This document shows positions 18,169 through 26,948 of a stretch of 64,000 nucleotides of DNA, piece by piece; the stretch's first letter is position 1; each line of letters begins with the position of its first letter. The stretch is from Phytopseudomonas flavescens (GTDB lineage Bacteria; Pseudomonadota; Gammaproteobacteria; Pseudomonadales; Pseudomonadaceae). The stretch lies in NCBI RefSeq assembly GCF_900100535.1, contig NZ_FNDG01000019.1:1-64000 (forward strand), written 5' to 3'. Under the pieces are notes generated by a model. It saw only the letters and a list, made by a program, of their open reading frames with translations. It did not search any database and was not told where the DNA came from. Position numbers and translations under genes: made by a program.

Positions 18169-19401
18169 TCAGTCGGCCTTGGCGAGCATGGCGTGCAGCA
18201 GCACGTTGGCGCCGGCCTCGGCCCAGTGCGGGTGGATGTGCTCGGCTTCGTTGTGGCTGAGCCCGTCGACGCAGGGCACGAAGACCATCGCGGTGGGCGC
18301 CACGCGGCTGAGGTAGCAGGCGTCGTGGCCGGCACCGGAGATCATCTCGCGCTGGCTGTAGCCGAGTGCCATGGCAGCCTGGCGCACGCTGTCGGCACAG
18401 GTTTCGTCGAAGGCGATCGGCGCGTACTGGAAGATGCGCTCCAGGCGGTGGCCGAGCCCTGTGGCCTCGGCGACCCGCGCCACCTCGAGGTGCAGGCGCT
18501 GTTCCAGCTCTCCCAGCACCCGTTCCTCGGGATGGCGGAACTCGACGCTGAAGAACACCCGCCCCGGCACCACGTTGCGCGAATTGGGCTGGATCTGCGC
18601 CATGCCGACGGTGGCGCGCCCCTCGGCCCCCTGGGCATGGCCCAGGGCGTTGACCGCCTCGACCACCCGGGCGAAGCCGAGCAGGGCATCGCGGCGCAGG
18701 TGCATCGGTGTGGTGCCGGCGTGGGCGCTGCGCCCGGTCAGTTCGACCTCGTACCAGCGCTGGCCCTGGGCGCCGCTGACCACGCCGATGTCGATACCCT
18801 CGGCCTCGAGGATCGGCCCCTGCTCGATGTGCAGTTCGAAGGCCGCATGGATCGCCTGGCCACCCACCGCCTCGCGACCGGCATAGCCGATGGCCTGCAG
18901 CGCCTGGCCGATACTGATGCCTGAGGCGTCCTCGCGGGAGAGGCCGTAGTCGAGGTCGAACACCCCGGCATGCACACCCGAGGCGATCATCGCCGGGGCG
19001 AAGCGCGAGCCTTCCTCGTTGGTCCAGTTGACCACCTCGAACGGCCGCCGGGTGCGGATGCCGTGGTCGTCCAGGGTGCGCAGCACTTCCAGGCCGGCGA
19101 GCACGCCGTAGATGCCGTCGAACTTGCCGCCCAGGGGCTGGGAATCGCCATGGGAGCCGGTGAGCACCGGGGCCAGGCTGTCGTCCAGGCCGGCGCGGCG
19201 GGCGAAGATATTGCCCATGGCATCGATGCGGATGCTGCAGCCGGCCGCCCGTGCCCAGTGCACGAACAGGTCGCGTCCCTGGCGATCCTCCTCGCTGAGG
19301 GCCAGGCGGCTGACACCGCCGCCGGCGGTCGCGCCGATGCGCGCCATCTGCATCAGCGAATCCCACAGGCGCTGGCCGTCGATACGCAGGGCTTCACTCA
19401 T
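18169..19401 (-). CDS. N-carbamoyl-L-amino-acid amidohydrolase family (AtcC/HyuC-like)
   Basis: 410-residue M20/M28-fold metalloenzyme of the allantoate amidohydrolase/L-carbamoylase group. Likely metal ligands are His84 and Asp95 (TGSHGDSQPLGGKFDGIYG) and Glu129/130 (WTNEEGSRF), with later His in HIEQGPILE and GAGHDACYL. It hydrolyses the carbamoyl group from N-carbamoyl amino acids, releasing NH3 and CO2. It overlaps the upstream ATC-hydrolase-family gene by 8 bp. In cysteine-producing Pseudomonas strains the same two-gene pair (atcB–atcC) converts L-ATC to N-carbamoyl-L-cysteine, then to L-cysteine. Exact substrate here is inferred. Confidence 0.85.
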   Translation of the reverse strand: MSEALRIDGQRLWDSLMQMARIGATAGGGVSRLALSEEDRQGRDLFVHWARAAGCSIRIDAMGNIFARRAGLDDSLAPVLTGSHGDSQPLGGKFDGIYGVLAGLEVLRTLDDHGIRTRRPFEVVNWTNEEGSRFAPAMIASGVHAGVFDLDYGLSREDASGISIGQALQAIGYAGREAVGGQAIHAAFELHIEQGPILEAEGIDIGVVSGAQGQRWYEVELTGRSAHAGTTPMHLRRDALLGFARVVEAVNALGHAQGAEGRATVGMAQIQPNSRNVVPGRVFFSVEFRHPEERVLGELEQRLHLEVARVAEATGLGHRLERIFQYAPIAFDETCADSVRQAAMALGYSQREMISGAGHDACYLSRVAPTAMVFVPCVDGLSHNEAEHIHPHWAEAGANVLLHAMLAKAD

Positions 19402-19885
19402 GGTCCGGCTCCCCCTGCCTGCGGTAGCGGAAGTCGCAGTGCGAGGCGCCGCCCATGATGGTCTGGCTGCGCCGCAGTTCGACCTCGGGCGCGTAACCCT
19501 GGATGAACACTTCGTCGCGGTTGCAGGAAAGCAGATGGCCGATCTCGCCCAGGCCCATCTCCTGGTACATTTCGGCGTAGCGACAGCGCGTGACGTCATA
19601 GTCGTAGCGCTGCGCGTCGCTGGCGATCACCTGTACCTGCAGCGCGTCGTCCTTCTCCCAGAGCGCCTGCAGGGCGACGAAGCTCTGCAGGTCGGCGCCG
19701 CCCGGCTCGCGTGCGGCGAATTCGCGCGCGGCCTGCAACGCCGCGCCGCTTACCGCTTCGCCAATCACCGCGGCGGCCTTGGCGCTGCCGAAATCGCGCC
19801 GCAGTATCTGGTAGATGGGTTTGATGATTTCCGCTTCGATCCGCCGTCGGGCGAGGATGCCCAGTTCACCGTCATGCTTGCTCAT
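19394..19885 (-). CDS. L-2-amino-thiazoline-4-carboxylate hydrolase family protein (AtcB-like)
   Basis: 163 residues, soluble. The C-terminal half shows the family pattern: CRYAEMYQEMGLGEIGHLLS, then CNRDEVF, then TIMGGASHCDFRYRR with conserved Cys and Asp. The family enzyme opens the ring of L-ATC to N-carbamoyl-L-cysteine. ATG at 19,885 is selected by a strong GGAGGTGA ribosome site. A longer frame starting with GTG at 19,918 is possible. It lies between the importer's binding-protein gene and the carbamoylase gene, so it may act on the imported compound. Confidence 0.82.
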   Translation of the reverse strand: MSKHDGELGILARRRIEAEIIKPIYQILRRDFGSAKAAAVIGEAVSGAALQAAREFAAREPGGADLQSFVALQALWEKDDALQVQVIASDAQRYDYDVTRCRYAEMYQEMGLGEIGHLLSCNRDEVFIQGYAPEVELRRSQTIMGGASHCDFRYRRQGEPDHE

Positions 19886-19921
19886 CTTCACCTCCTGCAG
19901 GCCGGCAGCCGCCGGCACGGG

Positions 19922-21076
19922 TCATGGTTGCGCGCCGCCGACCACGTTGACCGGCTGCCACTGGTTGGCCTTCACCTGGTAGACGGTGAACGACGGGTTG
20001 CGCAGGTTGCCCTCGGCGTCGAAGGCGATGCGGCCGGTGACGCCTTGGTAATCGATGTCGCGCAGCGCCGGCAGGTATTTCGCCGGGTCCGCCGAGCCCG
20101 CTTTCTCGATGGCCGCGACCAGCACCCCGACACCGTCGTAGGCGAACGGCGCGTGCAGTTCGATGGGGGTCTTGTAGCGTGCCTGGTAGGCCTGTTCGAA
20201 CGCGGCGCCACCGGGCATCTGCGCCACCGGCAGGCCGGGCTCCAGAGCGGTGACGCCCTCGCCATCGCGCTGCGCCAGTTTCAGGAAGGTCTGGCTGACG
20301 AAGCCACCGGCGCCCATCAGCGGCGCCTTGATGCCAAGTTGTTTGATGCGCCGCGCCAGCGGTGCGGCTTGAGCATCCACGCCACCGAAGAAGATCAGGT
20401 CGGCGTTCTTGCCGCGGATGTTGGTGAGTACCGCGCTGAAGTCGACGGTCTTGTCGTCGACATATTCGCGGGCGACGATCTGCCCGCCGCCGGCCTCGAT
20501 GCGCTTGGCGAACTGCTCGGCCAGGCCCTGGCCGAAGGCGGTGCGGTCGTCGATCACGGCAATGCGCCGGGCTTTCAGGTCGTCCAGGGCGTACTGTCCG
20601 GCGTAGCGGCCGCCGTCGTCGTCATGGCCCATCACCCGGAAGCTGGTAGCGAAGCCTTGCTGGGTATACGCGTGGCCGGTGGCGACCGGCGCCACCTGGG
20701 CGATGCCGGCATCGTGGTAGACACGGGCGGCGGGGATGCTGGTACCGGTGTTCCAGTGGCCGACCACGCCAGCCACGCCCTCGTCGACCAGGCGCTGGGC
20801 GACGGCCACGGCAGTGCGTGGGTCGGACTGGTCGTCCTCGGACACCAGCTTGAAGGTAACGGTCTCGCCGTCGAACTGGATCTTTCGGGCGTTGGCGTCG
20901 GCGATCGCCAGTTGCGCGCCGTTCTCCAGGTCCTTGCCGATGCGTGCGGAAGGCCCGGTGAGCGGACCGGCGAGGCCGATCAGCACGGTTTGCTCGGCCT
21001 GGGCAAGGCCGGCGGCGAGGCTGCCCAGGGCGGTGACGATAAGGGTGACGCGTTTCAGGACTGGCGGTCTGGACAT
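19922..21076 (-). CDS. ABC transporter substrate-binding protein (LivJ/K-type)
   Basis: 384 residues with a Sec signal peptide (cleavage after AQA, before EQTVLIG). The mature protein has the type I periplasmic binding fold: VLIGLAGPLTGPSARIGKD, then QRLVDEGVAGVVGHWNTGTS and TGHAYTQQGFATSFRVMGHDD. This matches branched-chain amino acid receptors. It is encoded between the ATPase gene livF-like and the ATC hydrolase gene, so the ligand may be an amino-acid-like thiazoline or N-carbamoyl compound rather than leucine. That is inference from gene context. Confidence 0.88.
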   Translation of the reverse strand: MSRPPVLKRVTLIVTALGSLAAGLAQAEQTVLIGLAGPLTGPSARIGKDLENGAQLAIADANARKIQFDGETVTFKLVSEDDQSDPRTAVAVAQRLVDEGVAGVVGHWNTGTSIPAARVYHDAGIAQVAPVATGHAYTQQGFATSFRVMGHDDDGGRYAGQYALDDLKARRIAVIDDRTAFGQGLAEQFAKRIEAGGGQIVAREYVDDKTVDFSAVLTNIRGKNADLIFFGGVDAQAAPLARRIKQLGIKAPLMGAGGFVSQTFLKLAQRDGEGVTALEPGLPVAQMPGGAAFEQAYQARYKTPIELHAPFAYDGVGVLVAAIEKAGSADPAKYLPALRDIDYQGVTGRIAFDAEGNLRNPSFTVYQVKANQWQPVNVVGGAQP

Positions 21077-21098
21077 GCTGGCAGGTCTCTGTGGGGGG

Positions 21099-21821
21099 TT
21101 ATTCGCCCAGGTACGCGGCGCGTACCTGGGGGTTGTCGAGCAGCGCCGGGGCGGTGCCCTCGAGGCTGATCAGGCCGCTGTCGAGCACGTAGCCGCGGTC
21201 GCTGGCGAGCAGCGCCAGACGCGCGTTCTGCTCCACCAGCAGCAGGGTCATGCCATCGCGGCAGACGTCGTCGATGAGCTGGAAGATGCGCTCCACCATC
21301 AGCGGCGCCAGGCCCATGGAGGGCTCGTCGAGCAACAGCAGGCGCGGTCGCGAGAGCAGGGCGCGGGCCAGGGCGAGCATCTGCTGCTCGCCGCCGGAGA
21401 GCAGTCCGGCCGGTTGCTGCAGGCGTTCGCGCAGGCGCGGGAAGTGCGCCAGCAATTGTTCGATCTCGTCGCTCACCCGGGCCCTGTCGCGGCGCAGGTA
21501 GGCGCCGGCCTGCAGGTTGTCGAGCACGCTCATGCGGGCGAAGATGCCGCGGCCCTCCGGGACCATGGCGATGCCCAGGCGCAACAGCTGGTGCGCCGGC
21601 ATGCCGAGGATGGACTGGCCAGCGAAGCGCAGCTCGCCGGCGCTGGCCGGCAGCAGGCCGGTAATGGCCTTGAGGCTGGTGGTCTTGCCAGCGCCGTTGG
21701 CGCCGATCAGCGTGACCCGCTCGCCCTCGGCGACGTTCAGGTCGATGCCCTTGACCGCCTGGATCGCGCCATAGCGAACCTCCAGGCCTCGGATACTCAG
21801 CAAGGCTTCAGGCATCGGCAT
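21099..21821 (-). CDS. ABC transporter ATP-binding protein (LivF-type)
   Basis: 240 residues. Walker A GANGAGKTT near residue 40, signature LLSGGEQQM, Walker B LLLLDEPSMGL, all intact. LivF-type proteins form the ATPase pair with LivG in hydrophobic amino-acid uptake transporters. Start at 21,821 (or 21,815; both ATGs in MPMPEALL) overlaps the end of the livG-like gene. Part of the five-gene importer operon. Confidence 0.92.
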   Translation of the reverse strand: MPMPEALLSIRGLEVRYGAIQAVKGIDLNVAEGERVTLIGANGAGKTTSLKAITGLLPASAGELRFAGQSILGMPAHQLLRLGIAMVPEGRGIFARMSVLDNLQAGAYLRRDRARVSDEIEQLLAHFPRLRERLQQPAGLLSGGEQQMLALARALLSRPRLLLLDEPSMGLAPLMVERIFQLIDDVCRDGMTLLLVEQNARLALLASDRGYVLDSGLISLEGTAPALLDNPQVRAAYLGE

Positions 21822-22581
21822 GGGCTCCCAGGTAGGCCTGGACGACGGCCGGGTGCCGGCGCACCTGTTCGGGCGATCCCTCGGCGATGATCCGACCGTA
21901 GTCGAGCACGCTGAGTTGGTCGCACACGCCCATCACCAGCTTCACGTCGTGTTCGATCAGCAGCAGGGTGTGGCCGTCGTCGCGAATCTTTTCCAGCAGC
22001 CCGCGCAGTTGCAGCTTCTCGCTGGCGTTCATGCCGGCGGCCGGCTCGTCCAGCGCCAGCAGCCGCGGTTCGCTGGCCAGTGCGCGGGCGATCTCCAGGC
22101 GTCGCTGGTGGCCGTAGGAGAGCGAGTCGGCACGCTGCCCGGCGATGGCGCCGATGCCCACGTAGTCGAGCAGGGCCCGGGCGCGCTCGCGGGTCTCGCG
22201 CTCCTCGTCGCGAGCCCGCCGGTGGCGACTCAGGGCCGCCCACAGGCCGTTGTGGGTGCGGGCGTGGCGGCCGACCATGACGTTCTCCAACGCGCTCATG
22301 GCATTGAACAGGCGGATGTTCTGGAAGGTGCGGGCGATACCGGCCTGGGCCACGCGGTGCACGGCGCTGGGCGAATAGGCCGCGCCATCGAGGCTGAAGC
22401 GGCCGGCATCGGGGCGGTACAGGCCGGTCATGACATTGAACAGGGTGGTCTTGCCGGCGCCGTTCGGGCCGATCAGGCCATGCACGTGGCCGGGCTGGAT
22501 GCTCAGGCTGACGTTGTCCAGCGCCATCACCCCGCCGAAGCGCTTGGCGACGCCACTGAGGTGCAGCAGCGGCTGGTTCAT
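21808..22581 (-). CDS. ABC transporter ATP-binding protein (LivG-type)
   Basis: 257 residues with Walker A GPNGAGKTT, signature LSYGHQRRLEIARAL and LLALDEPAAGMN, the LivG hallmark. ATG at 22,581 is chosen because it makes a 4-bp ATGA overlap with the upstream permease stop; an extra 8-residue extension is possible. It pairs with the LivF-type ATPase. Confidence 0.92.
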   Translation of the reverse strand: MNQPLLHLSGVAKRFGGVMALDNVSLSIQPGHVHGLIGPNGAGKTTLFNVMTGLYRPDAGRFSLDGAAYSPSAVHRVAQAGIARTFQNIRLFNAMSALENVMVGRHARTHNGLWAALSRHRRARDEERETRERARALLDYVGIGAIAGQRADSLSYGHQRRLEIARALASEPRLLALDEPAAGMNASEKLQLRGLLEKIRDDGHTLLLIEHDVKLVMGVCDQLSVLDYGRIIAEGSPEQVRRHPAVVQAYLGAHADA

Positions 22582-23684
22582 CGGCCACCTCGCGGCGCCG
22601 GCCACAGGCCTGCGGGGCGGTACAGCATGGCGAGGATCAGGGCCAGGCCGTAGAGCAGTTGGCGGACGATTTCCGGATCGGCGAGGACCGCGCCGAACAG
22701 CTGCTGTTGCAGCGGGCCAAGGCTGCTGCGCAACAGTTCCGGCAGCGCCGCCAGCAGCACGCAGCCGAGGATCACGCCGGGCACATGGCCCATGCCGCCG
22801 AGCACCACCATCGCCAGGACCACGATGGACTCGTTGAGGGTGAAGGATTCCGGCGAGACGAAGCCCTGGAACGAGGCGAACAGGGCGCCGCCCAGGCCAC
22901 CGCAGGCGGCGCCGATGGCGAACGCCAGCAGTTTCAGGCGGCGCGTGTCGATGCCCATGGCCCGGGCGGCATCCTCGTCTTCGCGGATCGCCACCCAGGC
23001 GCGGCCGATGCGTGAATGCTGCAGGCGGATGCAGGCCAGCAGGATCAGCACCACCAGGGCCGCGAACAGGTAGTAGTAGAGGTACACCGAGGGTATCCGC
23101 AGGCCGAGGATCTCCTGGCTGCGGGCGAGGTTCAGGCCCAGCAGCTGCACCGGCTCGATGGAGGAAATGCCCTTGGCGCCATTGGTGATGTTCAGCGGCT
23201 GGTCGAGGTTGCGCATGAAGATGCGGATGATCTCGCCGAACCCCAGGGTGACGATCGCCAGGTAGTCGCCGCGCAGGCGCAGGGTGGGTGCCCCGAGCAG
23301 GATGCCGAAGCCGGCGGCGAGCAGCGCGGCCAGTGGCAGGACCAGCCAGAACGGCGTGTGCAGGCCGCCGGGCAGCAGCGCCGCGAGGGCCGGGAAATGG
23401 CTGGTCAGGTGCGGCGAGGAGAGCAGCGCGGCCAGGTAGGCGCCCACCGCGTAGAAGGCGATGAAGCCCAGGTCGAGCAGGCCGGCGTAGCCGACCACGA
23501 TGTTCAGGCCCAGCGCCAGCATGATGTACAGCAGGGCGAAGTCCAGCACCCTGACCCAGTAGTTGCCGCCGGCCTGGCCGACCAGCCAGGGCGCCAGCAG
23601 CAGGGCTACGGCGAACAGCACCAGGCCCAGGCGTGCGCGGCGGGCATCGGCCAGTGACGAGAGGTTGGCGGACGAGGCGTTCAT
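22578..23684 (-). CDS. ABC transporter permease (LivM-type)
   Basis: 368 residues. About nine to ten membrane segments, with the LivM landmarks LALGLNIVVGYAGLLDLGF near the N-terminus and RAWVAIREDEDAARAMGID before the EAA-like loop. ATG at 23,684 overlaps the livH-like stop by 4 bp (ATGA). The frame is open farther upstream but that is a shadow of the livH-like gene. Confidence 0.92.
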   Translation of the reverse strand: MNASSANLSSLADARRARLGLVLFAVALLLAPWLVGQAGGNYWVRVLDFALLYIMLALGLNIVVGYAGLLDLGFIAFYAVGAYLAALLSSPHLTSHFPALAALLPGGLHTPFWLVLPLAALLAAGFGILLGAPTLRLRGDYLAIVTLGFGEIIRIFMRNLDQPLNITNGAKGISSIEPVQLLGLNLARSQEILGLRIPSVYLYYYLFAALVVLILLACIRLQHSRIGRAWVAIREDEDAARAMGIDTRRLKLLAFAIGAACGGLGGALFASFQGFVSPESFTLNESIVVLAMVVLGGMGHVPGVILGCVLLAALPELLRSSLGPLQQQLFGAVLADPEIVRQLLYGLALILAMLYRPAGLWPAPRGGR

Positions 23685-24613
23685 GCGCGTGTGGCCAGGC
23701 GTTCGCCGAGCAGCCCGGAGGGGCGTAGCACCAGCACCGCGATGAGGACGATGAAGGCGAACACGTCCTGATAGTTGCTGCCGAATGTGCCGCCGCTCAG
23801 GGCGCCCAGGTAGCCGGTGCCGAGGGCTTCGATCAGGCCCAGCAGGAGGCCGCCGAGCATGGCCCCCTTGAGGTTGCCGATACCGCCCAGTACCGCTGCG
23901 GTGAAGGCCTTGATGCCCGGCAGGAAGCCCATGTAGAAGTTGGCGCTGCCCACGTTGCTGGCCAGCATGATGCCCGCCAGCGCGGCCAGGGCGCCGCCGA
24001 TGGCGAAGGTCAGTACGATGACCCGGTTGGGGTCGATGCCCATCAGGCTGGCGACCTGCGGATTCTCCGCGACCGCACGCATGGCGCGGCCCAGGCGGGT
24101 GCGTTCGATCAGTAGCAGGAGGCCGAGCATCAGCGCCAGGGCGATGGCGATGGTGCTCAGTGCGGTGACATGGGTGATGGCGCCATGGGCCAGTTCGATG
24201 GGCTCCAGGGGCAGGAGCTGGGGAAACATCTGCGGATTGCGCGACCAGATCAACATGGCCAGCGTCTGCAGCAGCAACGACACGCCGATGCCGCTGATCA
24301 GCGGTGCCAGGCGCGGGGCGCTGCGCAGACGCCGGTAGGCCAGGCGTTCGACCAGGATGCCGAGCACGGCGCACAGGCCCATGGCGATGAGTGTGGCGAT
24401 CGCCAGGGTCAGCAGCGGGGCCAGGCCGGGCAGGCTCGCCTGCAGCAGCGAGATGGTCGACAGACCGACCAGTGCGCCGACCATCAACAGGTCGCCGTGG
24501 GCGAAGTTGATGATGCGCAGGATGCCGTAGACCATGGTGTAACCTAGGGCGATCAGGGCATACAGGCTGCCGAGCAGGAGCCCGTTGAGCAGTTGTTGGA
24601 GCAGGGTATCCAT
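23681..24613 (-). CDS. ABC transporter permease (LivH-type)
   Basis: 310-residue inner-membrane permease, first gene of the importer operon. The N-terminus LLLGSLYALIALGYTMVYG is the LivH signature, and the cytoplasmic loop reads RLGRAMRAVAENPQVASLMGI. With the LivM-type subunit it forms the channel. It faces the LysR gene across a 169-bp AT-rich gap, where both promoters must lie. Confidence 0.92.
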   Translation of the reverse strand: MDTLLQQLLNGLLLGSLYALIALGYTMVYGILRIINFAHGDLLMVGALVGLSTISLLQASLPGLAPLLTLAIATLIAMGLCAVLGILVERLAYRRLRSAPRLAPLISGIGVSLLLQTLAMLIWSRNPQMFPQLLPLEPIELAHGAITHVTALSTIAIALALMLGLLLLIERTRLGRAMRAVAENPQVASLMGIDPNRVIVLTFAIGGALAALAGIMLASNVGSANFYMGFLPGIKAFTAAVLGGIGNLKGAMLGGLLLGLIEALGTGYLGALSGGTFGSNYQDVFAFIVLIAVLVLRPSGLLGERLATRA

Positions 24614-24782
24614 GGGCGATCGGCCAGCCTCGGACAGCGGTGGGTCAGGGCGGTGATGGTGTTCATTTATTCTATTTTTATCAAATATCCTTATTTCATA
24701 ACCTTATTACCGTGCCGGATTCGGCTTTTTAGCCAGTATTTAGGCAATTTTTCTCAAAATTACGTGTGAATTTATTCAATAC
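24614..24782. promoter_or_regulatory. Importer operon / LysR divergent control region
   Basis: 169 bp, markedly AT-rich compared with its surroundings (24,665–24,790), as expected for back-to-back promoters and a LysR site. I cannot single out one operator with confidence. Confidence 0.45.
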
Positions 24783-25679
24783 ATGAAAAATATAGAATTA
24801 TTGGAGGTCGATCCGCCCCTGCGCGCCGTGCGTACCTTCGAGGCCTTCGCCCGGCAAGGTGGGGTAACGGCGGCGGCGCGTGAGCTGGCGATCTCACCCT
24901 CGGCGGTGAGCCACCAGCTGCGCATCCTCGAAGATTTCCTGCAGCAGCCGCTGACCCTGCGCCAGGGGCGCAACCTGATCCTCAGCGAGCAGGGCCGCGA
25001 GTACTACCGGTCGATCCGTTCGGCGTTCGCGGTGCTGCGCAGCGCCACCGAGCACGTGCGCGAGCAGTCGGCGCTGCGCCAGGTGACCATCAGCCTGATC
25101 CCGCTGTTCGGCGTCGGCCTGTTCATTCCGCGCCTGCCGGCGTTTCTCGACGAGCACCCGGGAGTCGAGGTGAACGTCACCTACGCCAACCACCGCAGTT
25201 ACCCGAGCGACGCCGCCGACCTGTCGATCCGCTTCGGCACCGGGCACTGGCCGGGCTACCGCAGCGAACGCCTGCTGTCCGGGGCGATGGCGGCCTATTG
25301 CAGCCGCGACTATCTCGCCCGCCACGGCCCGCTCTCGACCGCCGAGGATTTGAGCGGGCTGCAGTTGTTGCATGACGAAGAGCGGGGAGGCTGGGGGCAA
25401 TGGCTGCAGGCAGCCGGCGTGCGCCAGGCGGCGCGCCATGACGGGCTGCTCTTCGAGGACGGCCTGCTGACCCTGCATGCGGCCCTGGCCGGCCTCGGGG
25501 TGGCCCTGCTGCGTGAGCCCCTGGTGCGTGCGCATGTTGCCAGTGGCCAATTGGTACGTCTGTTCGAGCAGGCCCTGGACGACGGTCGCGACTACTACCT
25601 GTGCTGCCGCACCGATGGCGAGCTGTCGCGCGAATGCCTCGGCCTGTATGCCTGGCTCAAGGGGCACATGGGCGGATGA
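24783..25679 (+). CDS. LysR-family regulator (GcvA-like)
   Basis: 298 residues. The winged helix-turn-helix (LRAVRTFEAFARQGGVTAAA, SPSAVSHQLRILE) and effector domain resemble the GcvA/AmpR branch. It is divergent from the importer–ATC hydrolase–carbamoylase operon and is the likely regulator of it. The inducer would then be the imported compound or its product (for example a cysteine precursor); this is inference. Confidence 0.9.
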   Translation: MKNIELLEVDPPLRAVRTFEAFARQGGVTAAARELAISPSAVSHQLRILEDFLQQPLTLRQGRNLILSEQGREYYRSIRSAFAVLRSATEHVREQSALRQVTISLIPLFGVGLFIPRLPAFLDEHPGVEVNVTYANHRSYPSDAADLSIRFGTGHWPGYRSERLLSGAMAAYCSRDYLARHGPLSTAEDLSGLQLLHDEERGGWGQWLQAAGVRQAARHDGLLFEDGLLTLHAALAGLGVALLREPLVRAHVASGQLVRLFEQALDDGRDYYLCCRTDGELSRECLGLYAWLKGHMGG

Positions 25680-25695
25680 CGGGGACCGCTGGCGA

Positions 25696-26928
25696 TCACC
25701 GGCAGGTTCGTCCCCGCCCCTGGCGCTTGGCCTGATAAAGCTGCTGGTCGGCCTGGTGCAGGAAGCTTTCCAGGTCATCCGCTGCGCCATGGCAGACGCC
25801 CGCGCTGAATGACAGCGGCGGTGCGCCAGCGGCGTACTTGAGGTGTCCGCACCGCTCACGCAATTGGTCGAGGGCCAGGCTCAGGGATTCGGCGTCCTGT
25901 TGGCTGACCAAGGCGAACTCCTCGCCGCCCAGGCGACCAAGCAGGGCATCCGGGAACGCAGCGCCCAAGGCGCGGGTGAAGGCGATCAATGCGGCATCGC
26001 CACTGGCGTGCCCATGGTTGTCGTTGATCTGCTTGAAGAAGTCCATGTCGAGCATCGCCACGCTCAGCCCCTGGCCGCGGCGCTGGGCCTGCTGAAACAA
26101 CTGGCTGCCCTGTTCGTAGAACGCCCGGCGGTTGTTCAGCCCGGTCAGCGCGTCGAATTGCGCCGCCTGCTTCAGCGCGCGCATCAAGTCCCGGCGTTCC
26201 AGGCTGGATATCACCCGGCAGTTCAGTTCTTCCGGGCAAAAGGGTTTGCGCAGGAAGTCGTCGGCACCGTGCTTGATGAACATGGCGCTGAGCGATCCCT
26301 TGGTGTCGGCGGACAGGCCGAGGATGATCAGCTCGTGGCGTTTCATCTTCTGGCGCAGCAGCTTGACCAGCTCGAAGCCACTGATACCGGGCATGCTGTG
26401 GTCGACCACCAGCAGGTCGATATCCGCTCGCTCCTGGAGGATGCGCAGGGCCTCTTCGCCGTCGCGGGCGTCGATGATCTGGTAGCGATGCGGCGCCAGC
26501 ACGTGGCGGATGAAGTGACGCGTGGCCTCGGAGTCTTCGGCGACGAGAATATTCACCTGGCTATTGCGCTCCAGGCGGTGCAACAGGCGGAAGGCGTACT
26601 CGTAGGAATGCTGACTTTCCTTGAGCACGTAATCGACCACGCCCTTGAGCAACAGCTCGTCGCGGCGTTTTTCGTTGTACGAACCGCTGAGCACGATGCA
26701 CGGCAAGGCGTAGCGCATGACCAGGTCGACGCTTTCGCCATCCGGCGCGTCCGGCAGGTGCAGATCGACGATGGCAGCGAAGAACAGCTCCGCCGAGGTC
26801 TCCAGCATCACCTCGGCTTCAGCCAGAGAGGCGCAGAACAGCGGTTGCAGATCTGTTTCCTGGCGGAACAGGTGGTCGAGGATTTTCAGCACCAGCGGGC
26901 TGTCCTCGATGACCAGAATCGTGCGCAC
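25696..26928 (-). CDS. Response regulator with two receiver domains and a GGDEF domain
   Basis: 410 residues: receiver 1 (about 1–120, putative phospho-Asp55 in AAIVDLHLPD), receiver 2 (about 126–240, Asp176 in LLVVDHSMPG), then a GGDEF domain (about 255–410) with an intact GGEEF at 334–338. It should make cyclic di-GMP. The inhibitory I-site RxxD expected just before GGEEF is absent (the sequence there is PDALLGRL). GTG at 26,928 is the start, directly before the first beta strand RTILVIEDS. No kinase is nearby, so its partner is encoded elsewhere. Confidence 0.88.
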   Translation of the reverse strand: MRTILVIEDSPLVLKILDHLFRQETDLQPLFCASLAEAEVMLETSAELFFAAIVDLHLPDAPDGESVDLVMRYALPCIVLSGSYNEKRRDELLLKGVVDYVLKESQHSYEYAFRLLHRLERNSQVNILVAEDSEATRHFIRHVLAPHRYQIIDARDGEEALRILQERADIDLLVVDHSMPGISGFELVKLLRQKMKRHELIILGLSADTKGSLSAMFIKHGADDFLRKPFCPEELNCRVISSLERRDLMRALKQAAQFDALTGLNNRRAFYEQGSQLFQQAQRRGQGLSVAMLDMDFFKQINDNHGHASGDAALIAFTRALGAAFPDALLGRLGGEEFALVSQQDAESLSLALDQLRERCGHLKYAAGAPPLSFSAGVCHGAADDLESFLHQADQQLYQAKRQGRGRTCR

Positions 26929-26948
26929 GGAACCCCCTGTAGCCGCCC

